Of a stretch of DNA of 11,177 bases, positions 6,112-11,177 are shown in pieces. The translations under genes were made by a program, and so were the position numbers. Position 1 is the first letter of the stretch; every line of letters starts with the position of its first letter. Origin of the DNA: JAGZHZ01 sp965150505 (GTDB lineage: Bacteria; Bacillota; Clostridia; Lachnospirales; Lachnospiraceae); NCBI GenBank assembly GCA_965150505.1, contig CBCTVZ010000072.1, forward strand, positions 1-11,177, given 5' to 3'. A model generated the notes under the pieces. The model made no database searches. It worked only from the letters and a program-made list of their open reading frames with translations, and was not told the origin of the DNA.

Positions 6112-7433
6112 GTAAACGCTGGTCTGGAAGGATCTAAAATTTCAGTCGGATCAAAAAATTTCTCCTGATCTTCTCCATTGTGATACAAATTATATCCATC
6201 AAAGTTTCTTCTGCTCTGACGCAAATAATCGCCTTCGATTGACAAAAATTCATTTGTCCCCCATACGCCGCAAAAATATCGAAAACCTGCTTCTTTAAGC
6301 AAATCTAATTTTTCACTCGGATATTCTACTTCCGATCCATATGGATAGATAAAAATGTCGGTCTCGCCAACCAGACTTTCCACCTCATCTTTCCACTGTT
6401 TGATATCATCCAACGTGCTATTTTCGTCAATAATTGCAAAATCATCATGGGTATAACTATGACTAGCAATCTCCCATCCCGTCTCACGCAGACGTTTTGC
6501 GATGGCTCTCACCTGTTTGCAGTCTTCCTCATACGTTTCAGAATCTTTTTGATTTGTCCGATATCCGAAAGCCCCTTCATATCCTGTCTCTCCTACAATT
6601 CCCTTTGCACCGCGCAGTGAAAAATCTGGATGTTTTTTCACAAATTCATCCAAAATTGGAATCGCATCATAATTTCCTATCAGCTCGTTTCCATCTGCAT
6701 CTATGTATAGATTTTTCACATCTCCATTTTCATCCAGCACAAGCTTTCTGGCAAATCCATCATTTTTCATATAGTCATAGTAATTGATATCATCAAGAGA
6801 AAAAACAAAAGGAATTTTTCCTTTTGGAACAGATGGGTAATTTCTTACCAGAGTGACTTCTCCTGTCTCTTTATCTACTACTTCTTCTACAAGTTCATGA
6901 ATGTTGATTAAGACGTATCCTCTCTCGTACATACTCTCCATCATTGCTTCAAACTCTCCTGTCGTTGTCATCCAGTAATTGTAGCCCTCTTCCATCGCAT
7001 CTCCGTCAAATGCCCGCTTTGTATCTACAATCAGAGAATGGAAAAAAATATGAGGTATCGGTCCTGTGTAGACCTCCATCTCACTTTGTCCTTTCTGACA
7101 TTCTACTTTTGCTTCGACAACTCGAATATCTTTTTCATTTTCCTCAGGTATCGAATTTAAAGTCTCCATTGCCTTTTCATAATCCATGATATCGATATAT
7201 TCCTGAGCATCTCCAATCGTTGCCAAAAGAGCTTTTTCTTTTTCTTCTTCTATTTTCTGAAGCTGTTTATGCGCCTTCATTTTTGGAGTCTCCACAGGTT
7301 CGTTGTTTTCATACATTCCTGTCGTTCCGATCGCTTCAGCAATCTGATCATTTAACTTTGCCTTACCGCATCCTGACACCAAAAGCATACATACCGCTAC
7401 CGCTGTGGCAGTTATGATTCCTCTCCCTTTCAT
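6108..7433 (-). CDS. Secreted polysaccharide-deacetylase (NodB-fold) lipoprotein
   Basis: This 441-residue lipoprotein has a signal peptide (residues 1-21) and lipobox LVSGC with lipidated C22. It should be anchored on the outer face of the membrane and deacetylate N-acetylated surface sugars in a metal-dependent reaction; peptidoglycan and other glycans are both possible. A charged helical linker (about 45-120) is followed by a NodB-type domain (about 125-415). Its parts are IFFHSL (129-134, like the usual YH start), motif 1 SLDD with D214 and D215, motif 2 H325-S-Y-T-H329, and YPYG (363-366) at motif 3, where many enzymes have an arginine before the proline. Motifs 1 and 2 are about 110 residues apart, which implies a sizeable insertion. 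The ATG at 7433 has GGAGAGGAG 8 bases upstream. It is transcribed alone from the promoter at 7525-7553 and ends at the terminator at 6035-6073. Confidence 0.9.
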   Translation of the reverse strand: MKGRGIITATAVAVCMLLVSGCGKAKLNDQIAEAIGTTGMYENNEPVETPKMKAHKQLQKIEEEKEKALLATIGDAQEYIDIMDYEKAMETLNSIPEENEKDIRVVEAKVECQKGQSEMEVYTGPIPHIFFHSLIVDTKRAFDGDAMEEGYNYWMTTTGEFEAMMESMYERGYVLINIHELVEEVVDKETGEVTLVRNYPSVPKGKIPFVFSLDDINYYDYMKNDGFARKLVLDENGDVKNLYIDADGNELIGNYDAIPILDEFVKKHPDFSLRGAKGIVGETGYEGAFGYRTNQKDSETYEEDCKQVRAIAKRLRETGWEIASHSYTHDDFAIIDENSTLDDIKQWKDEVESLVGETDIFIYPYGSEVEYPSEKLDLLKEAGFRYFCGVWGTNEFLSIEGDYLRQSRRNFDGYNLYHNGEDQEKFFDPTEILDPSRPAFT

Positions 7434-7524
7434 TTTGCTTTCTCCTCTCCAAACTGTTCCGCTCCATTTTTTTATTCCTCATGATCTATAGAAAAAAACT
7501 CTCATATTTAGATCTCTTTTTGTT

Positions 7525-7553
7525 ATTATAGCCAAATTTTCTCCCAAGTACAA
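7525..7553 (-). promoter_or_regulatory. Promoter for the deacetylase lipoprotein
   Basis: On the minus strand a perfect -10 box TATAAT (7525-7530) lies 17 bases from TTGTAC (7548-7553, three of six matches to a -35 box). The start should be near 7518, with a leader of about 85 bases. The weak -35 box next to a good -10 box suggests activator dependence; the 10-base repeats at 7538-7568 are candidate sites for such a protein. Confidence 0.65.
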
Positions 7554-7568
7554 CCCTATTTCTCCCAA
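7538..7568. repeat. Pair of 10-base direct repeats spaced 21 bases, over the deacetylase promoter
   Basis: TTTCTCCCAA occurs at 7538-7547 and again at 7559-7568 (TTGGGAGAAA read on the minus strand). The 21-base interval is two helical turns. The first copy lies between the -10 and -35 boxes, touching the -35, and the second lies just upstream of the -35. A shorter match, TTTCTCC, is at 7589-7595, 30 bases further on. The layout resembles binding sites for a dimeric or tandem regulator. No binding protein can be named. Confidence 0.45.
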
Positions 7569-7670
7569 TTTCGCCATTATTCAACTATTTTCTCCTCTTT
7601 TTGTTTTCCTTTCTTCTTTTCACCTGAATCGCTTTACTTCTTTATCATATCATCAATTTAATATTTTTCC

Positions 7671-7699
7671 TTGGCAAATTCCAACCTTATTGATATAAT
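7671..7699 (+). promoter_or_regulatory. Strong SigA-type promoter for asnA
   Basis: TTGGCA (7671-7676, five of six matches) and perfect TATAAT (7694-7699) are separated by 17 bases. The start should be near 7706, giving a leader under 30 bases. AAGGAAGGA ends 9 bases before the ATG. A leader this short leaves no room for a riboswitch or T-box. Confidence 0.88.
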
Positions 7700-7734
7700 A
7701 GGAGAATATTATAAAAAAGGAAGGATGACATCTT

Positions 7735-8745
7735 ATGGAAACTTTTCGCATTCCAAATGGCTACCAGTCACAGCTAAACCTGCATGACACACAGGTTGCA
7801 ATCAAAACCGTCAAAGACTTTTTCCAAAAATCCATTTCTGACAATCTCAATCGGCTGCGTGTCTCTGCACCGCTTTTTGTGACACCGCAGTCTGGACTGA
7901 ATGATAACTTAAACGGTGTGGAGCGTCCCGTTTCTTTTGGCATTAAGGAACAAAACGATGCGCCTGCTGAAATCGTTCACTCCCTTGCAAAATGGAAACG
8001 ATATGCCTTGAAAAAATATGGATTTTCCTATGGAGAAGGTTTATACACCGATATGAGTGCAATCCGCCGTGACGAAGAGACTGACAATATTCATTCTATC
8101 TATGTAGATCAGTGGGATTGGGAAAAAATTATAAAGAAAGAAGAGCGCAACGAAGAGACGTTAAAAGACATTGTGCGCAAAGTATATAAATCTTTAAAAA
8201 AGACAGAAAAATATATGGCGATTCAATATGATTACATCGAAGAAATTCTGCCAAAAGAAATCTTTTTTATTACTTCACAGGAATTGGAAGATTTATATCC
8301 AGACTCCACTCCAAAGGAACGTGAGTACAAAATTGCAAAATTAAAAGGCGCTGTCTTTATTATGAAGATCGGCGGTGTACTTGCCTCCGGCGAAAGACAT
8401 GACGGCCGCGCTCCTGATTATGATGATTGGAATTTAAATGGAGATATCATCGTATACTATCCTGTTCTTGATATCGCTCTTGAACTTTCTTCAATGGGCA
8501 TCCGTGTAGATGAAGATTCTCTTGCGAAACAACTCTCTTTAAGCGGATGTGAAGACCGCAAAGAATTACCGTTCCAGAAAGCCATCTTAAATTGTGAGCT
8601 TCCTTATACTGTCGGCGGTGGAATTGGTCAGTCCCGAATCTGTATGTTCTTTCTCAGAAAAGCGCATATCGGCGAGGTACAGGCTTCTCTCTGGCCAGAT
8701 CATATCGCAGAATTAGCGGAAGAAAACGGCATTCATTTATTATAA
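7735..8745 (+). CDS. asnA: Aspartate--ammonia ligase (asparagine synthetase A)
   Basis: AsnA makes asparagine from aspartate, ammonia and ATP in the cytosol, forming an aspartyl-AMP intermediate on a class II tRNA-synthetase-like fold. The 336 residues are the normal length. Family signatures are FVTPQSGLNDNLNG (48-61), LYTDMSAIRRDE (103-114), VDQWDWEK (124-131), SGERHDGRAPDYDDWNLNGD (218-237) and the C-terminal GGGIGQSR (294-301), the class II motif 3 region with its ATP-binding arginine. The ATG at 7735 has a strong ribosome site and its own near-consensus promoter. It is the only plus-strand gene in the window. It faces the dap operon and shares a terminator with it. Because the enzyme uses free ammonia, expression should matter most when nitrogen is plentiful. 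Confidence 0.98.
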   Translation: METFRIPNGYQSQLNLHDTQVAIKTVKDFFQKSISDNLNRLRVSAPLFVTPQSGLNDNLNGVERPVSFGIKEQNDAPAEIVHSLAKWKRYALKKYGFSYGEGLYTDMSAIRRDEETDNIHSIYVDQWDWEKIIKKEERNEETLKDIVRKVYKSLKKTEKYMAIQYDYIEEILPKEIFFITSQELEDLYPDSTPKEREYKIAKLKGAVFIMKIGGVLASGERHDGRAPDYDDWNLNGDIIVYYPVLDIALELSSMGIRVDEDSLAKQLSLSGCEDRKELPFQKAILNCELPYTVGGGIGQSRICMFFLRKAHIGEVQASLWPDHIAELAEENGIHLL

Positions 8746-8758
8746 ATCAAAAAAATCA

Positions 8759-8810
8759 CCCCAGACGATCTATTATGATATCATTGCATATCAAATATAG
8801 ATGTCTGGGG
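8759..8810. terminator. Shared bidirectional terminator between asnA and dapL
   Basis: CCCCAGAC/GTCTGGGG (8 pairs) is followed, after a bulged G, by ATCTAT/ATAGAT (6 pairs). An inner TGATAT/ATATCA stem (6 pairs) closes a CATTGC loop. On the plus strand CTTGTTTTTT follows; on the minus strand GTGATTTTTTT follows, so both converging transcripts can end here. The plus-strand T-run overlaps the dapL stop codon (8819-8821). Confidence 0.92.
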
Positions 8811-8818
8811 CTTGTTTT

Positions 8819-10039
8819 TTATGAAAAAGTCTTTTTTATTCTCTCTATTGCCTCGACTGTATTTTCATACGTTCCAAAGGCAGTCAGCCGAAAATATCCT
8901 TCTCCTCCAGGTCCAAATCCTGATCCCGGTGTGCCGACTACATTTGCTTTTTCCAAAAGGAAATCAAAAAATTGCCATGACGTCATCTGATCTGGTGTTT
9001 TCAGCCATATATATGGAGCATTTACTCCGCCCGATACGTCAAATCCTGCATTTTTTAATCCTTCTAAAATCACATTTGCATTGCGCATATAATACGCAAT
9101 CTGCTCTTTGCTCTGTGACTCACCCTCCGCTGTGTAGACCGCTTCGCCTGCTCTTTGAATGATGTATGGCGCTCCATTATATTTCGTTCCATGCCGTCTC
9201 GCCCACAGACTGTGCAGCATCACACCTTCGCGTACTAATTCTTTCGGGATTACAGTATAACCCAAACGCATTCCTGTAAATCCTGCCTTCTTTGAAAAAG
9301 ATCTCAATTCAATCGCACATGTCCTTGCGCCATCACATTCATAGATGGAATGTGGAATCTCTTTTTCTGTGATGTATGCTTCGTATGCTGCATCATAGAT
9401 GATTACTGATCCCGTCCTATTTGCATAATCTACCCACATTTGAAGCTGCTCTTTTGTAATGGCAGATCCGGTTGGATTATTAGGAAAACAAAGATAGATC
9501 AAATCTGGCACTTCTTTTGGAAGTTCTGGAATAAAATGATTTTTTTCACTGCATGGCAGATAGATCACATCACTCCACTGTCCTGTCTCTCTTTGATAAA
9601 TTCCTGCCCTGCCTGCCATTACATTTGTATCTACATAAACTGGATAGACAGGATCACAGACGGCAATTTTATTTTCTGCTCCAAAAATCTCCTGTATATT
9701 TCCTGAATCACTTTTTGCTCCGTCTGAAACAAAAATTTCATCTGCATCAATCTGACAGCCTCTCTCTTTATAATCTTTTTGTGCAATCACACTGCGTAAA
9801 AATTCATATCCTAAATCAGGAGCATATCCATGAAAGCTTTCTTTTTTTCCCATCTCATCTGTCGCTTTATGTATGGCTTTAATCACAGCCGGAACAATCG
9901 GCAACGTTACATCTCCGATTCCTAAACGAATCAGTCTGCTTTCTTTATGTGCTTGTTCAAAAGCAGTTACTTTTTTTGCGATCTCAGAAAACAGATAATT
10001 TCCAGGAAGTTTTAAAAAATTTTTATTTACTGTTGTCAT
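8819..10039 (-). CDS. dapL: LL-diaminopimelate aminotransferase
   Basis: DapL is a PLP-dependent class I aminotransferase. It converts tetrahydrodipicolinate and glutamate directly to LL-diaminopimelate, bypassing the succinyl or acetyl steps of lysine synthesis. The 406 residues match the family length. Visible landmarks are LPGNYLFSEIAKKV (11-24), RLGIGDVTLP (38-47), FPNNPTG (185-191), YDAAYEAY (215-222), the PLP lysine K250 in SFSKKAGFTGMRLG (247-260), and R384 in YFRLTAFG. I chose the ATG at 10039 over one 13 codons upstream because GGAGG lies 8 bases before it, the upstream ATGs have no ribosome site, and the family begins M-x(5-6)-NYLKLPG. It follows dapF by 69 bases with no terminator between, and ends at the bidirectional terminator. 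Confidence 0.96.
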   Translation of the reverse strand: MTTVNKNFLKLPGNYLFSEIAKKVTAFEQAHKESRLIRLGIGDVTLPIVPAVIKAIHKATDEMGKKESFHGYAPDLGYEFLRSVIAQKDYKERGCQIDADEIFVSDGAKSDSGNIQEIFGAENKIAVCDPVYPVYVDTNVMAGRAGIYQRETGQWSDVIYLPCSEKNHFIPELPKEVPDLIYLCFPNNPTGSAITKEQLQMWVDYANRTGSVIIYDAAYEAYITEKEIPHSIYECDGARTCAIELRSFSKKAGFTGMRLGYTVIPKELVREGVMLHSLWARRHGTKYNGAPYIIQRAGEAVYTAEGESQSKEQIAYYMRNANVILEGLKNAGFDVSGGVNAPYIWLKTPDQMTSWQFFDFLLEKANVVGTPGSGFGPGGEGYFRLTAFGTYENTVEAIERIKKTFS

Positions 10040-10108
10040 TTTTCTTTCCTCCATTTCTTCAAATCTCCAAATAAACATTTTTTCATTCTGTAAAAGAAAG
10101 AATTTTAT

Positions 10109-10945
10109 CTATGAGAGATGGATTTCACCATCAAATACTACGGTTGCCGGTCCTGTCATAAAAACGTGGTTTGTCTTTTCATCCCATAAAATCTGTAAAT
10201 CTCCTCCTAAAAGGCGAATAGTAACTTCTCTTTTTGTATATCCATTCAATGCAGATGCAACTGCTACGGCACATGCCCCTGTTCCGCAGGCTAATGTCTC
10301 ACCAGATCCTCGCTCCCAAACTCTCATTTCCACTGTATTTTCATCCAAAACACGACAAAATTCCGTATTGATTCGATCTGGAAAACATGGATGATGTTCA
10401 AATTTAGGACCAATCTCTTCGATCTCTAAATTCTTTATATCATCCAGATATACGACGCCATGAGGATTTCCCATAGAAACAGCCGTCATCTCATACGTTT
10501 TTCCATCGATCTCCACTGGCTCTTTCACCCATGTTTTCTTATCAGACAATACAGGAATTTTTTCTGTCTCAAAAACAGGTTCTCCCATATCTACTGTCAC
10601 CTTTTGTACTTTTTCATCTTTTATATCCAGTCTTAATGTCTTTATGCCTGCTCCTGTAGCAACCGTGATGGTTGTCTTTTTTACAATCCCATAATCATAT
10701 ACATACTTTGCCACACAGCGGATTCCATTGCCGCACATCGTTCCTTTGCTGCCATCCGCATTGTACATTTCCATCTCACAGTCTGCGATCTGTGACGGTT
10801 TAATTAAGATCAGTCCGTCTGATCCAATTCCAAAATGACGATCACTCACCTTTCTTGCTGTCTCAGACGGATTTTTTACTGTTTCTTTAAAGCAGTTTAC
10901 ATAAACATAATCATTTCCTATTCCTTGCATCTTTGTAAATTTCAT
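10109..10945 (-). CDS. dapF: Diaminopimelate epimerase
   Basis: DapF interconverts LL- and meso-diaminopimelate in the cytosol without a cofactor, using two cysteines as base and acid. Both are present: C71 in MCGNGIRC and C220 in ACGTGAC. Other family marks are GIGNDYVYV (8-16), IGSDGL (40-45), YNADGS (61-66), GNPHGV (159-164), NTEFC (193-197) and ERGSGETLACG (211-221). At 278 residues it is full length, with two mirror-image domains. The ATG at 10945 has AAGGGA about 7 bases upstream. It lies 37 bases after the ANTAR gene and before dapL, so the three are probably one transcript. Together DapL and DapF supply meso-DAP for peptidoglycan and lysine. Confidence 0.97.
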   Translation of the reverse strand: MKFTKMQGIGNDYVYVNCFKETVKNPSETARKVSDRHFGIGSDGLILIKPSQIADCEMEMYNADGSKGTMCGNGIRCVAKYVYDYGIVKKTTITVATGAGIKTLRLDIKDEKVQKVTVDMGEPVFETEKIPVLSDKKTWVKEPVEIDGKTYEMTAVSMGNPHGVVYLDDIKNLEIEEIGPKFEHHPCFPDRINTEFCRVLDENTVEMRVWERGSGETLACGTGACAVAVASALNGYTKREVTIRLLGGDLQILWDEKTNHVFMTGPATVVFDGEIHLS

Positions 10946-10982
10946 CGTCTTATCCCTTCTGCGCGCGTCTTTCTAAAAATTT

Positions 10983-11177
10983 TTATCTAGCAAATTTATT
11001 CAGGCTGAAAATCATCTGCGCTGTCTCCACTAAATCGTTTCCGCTATCCATACTGCATTTTTGCAAGTAGCGATGAGCTTCTTCTTCTGTCATATGATTT
11101 CTGTCCATCAAAAGTTCTTTTGCCTCTTTTAACAATTTTTTTTCTTCTTCTGTGCGCTCTTTTCTTTTTTTCTTCTT
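10983..11177 (-). CDS. ANTAR-domain transcription antitermination regulator, 5' end cut by window
   Basis: Only the last 64 residues are inside the window. A lysine- and glutamate-rich helix (1-23) leads into an ANTAR three-helix RNA-binding domain. The typical pattern is visible: AKELLMDRNHMTEEEAHRYL, then QKCSMDSGNDLVETAQMI, ending NKFAR. ANTAR proteins such as NasT, AmiR and EutV bind RNA with paired hexanucleotide-loop hairpins and prevent termination. Most carry an N-terminal receiver or pseudo-receiver domain, which would be beyond the right edge here. The stop is 37 bases before dapF with no terminator between, so the gene probably heads the dap operon. In related bacteria ANTAR regulators often serve nitrogen metabolism; what this one senses is unknown. 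Confidence 0.85.
   Translation of the reverse strand, partial: KKKKRKERTEEEKKLLKEAKELLMDRNHMTEEEAHRYLQKCSMDSGNDLVETAQMIFSLNKFAR

Larger units (their letters stand above)
7434..7734. other. Divergent intergenic region between the deacetylase and asnA
   Basis: This 301-base gene-free stretch holds the deacetylase promoter and its leader, the phased repeats, and the asnA promoter. Near the start of the deacetylase leader there is a small inverted repeat, GATCTA (7483-7488) with TAGATC (7509-7514), around a 20-base loop. The middle, about 7585-7665, is strongly pyrimidine-rich on the plus strand. I see no ORF with a convincing ribosome site, no RNA gene and no mobile-element trace in it. Confidence 0.7.

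Noticed and set aside
7434..7487. Small ORF in the deacetylase leader starting near 7482 on the minus strand
   Set aside because: It has no ribosome site, overlaps the real start out of frame and its translation is low-complexity basic sequence.
1612..8773. GATCTAT recurring in the HAD terminator, the deacetylase leader and the asnA terminator as a dispersed repeat family
   Set aside because: The shared core is only 6-7 bases, the flanks differ, and AT-rich stems would produce this by chance.
8776..8793. The CATTGC hexaloop in the asnA terminator as an ANTAR target
   Set aside because: ANTAR targets need two hairpins whose loops have A at position 1 and G at position 4; this loop starts with C, has T at position 4 and stands alone.
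10040..10078. A 13-residue N-terminal extension of DapL from an ATG at 10078
   Set aside because: The strong GGAGG lies inside the extension, 8 bases before the ATG at 10039, and family members start at that point.

Overview
The window looks like a low-GC Clostridia chromosome, most likely Lachnospiraceae or a near relative. The signs are an AT-rich, U-tract terminator style, strong AGGAGG-type ribosome sites, an oxygen-sensitive class III ribonucleotide reductase, AsnA, and the DapL route to diaminopimelate placed behind an ANTAR regulator. The taxon is an inference from gene content and protein style. I see no rRNA, tRNA, CRISPR array, insertion sequence or phage gene. Apart from asnA, every gene is on the minus strand.

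Layout, left to right. (1) 1-1536: the 3'-truncated start of an OmpR-type response regulator, with a GTG-initiated amidohydrolase just upstream of it in transcription order. (2) 1609-4601: nrdD followed by a HAD phosphatase, with a promoter before nrdD and an intrinsic terminator after the phosphatase. The nrdG activase gene is not alongside. (3) 4620-6111: a MATE exporter. Its upstream region holds a perfect-consensus promoter (TTGACA-17-TATAAT) that starts inside the stop codon of the preceding gene, followed at once by a terminator-type hairpin and a smaller, mutually exclusive hairpin. This is the most interesting regulatory structure in the window. (4) 6108-7734: a polysaccharide-deacetylase lipoprotein, and a 301-base divergent promoter region shared with asnA. 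(5) 7671-8810: asnA on the plus strand, with a near-consensus promoter. It converges on the dap genes through one shared bidirectional terminator. (6) 8819-11177: the operon ANTAR regulator (5'-truncated) - dapF - dapL.

How the genes fit together. DapL makes LL-diaminopimelate directly from tetrahydrodipicolinate, and DapF converts it to the meso form used for lysine and peptidoglycan. AsnA uses aspartate and ammonia. Both pathways draw on aspartate and nitrogen, and an ANTAR (RNA-binding antitermination) protein heads the dap operon, so a nitrogen-linked control circuit is a reasonable inference. NrdD supplies dNTPs without oxygen. The deacetylase probably trims cell-surface glycan outside the membrane. 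Most of the region is ordinary core and housekeeping sequence. I did not find a clearly new multi-gene system; the best candidates for something undescribed are the MATE leader and the ANTAR-dap link.
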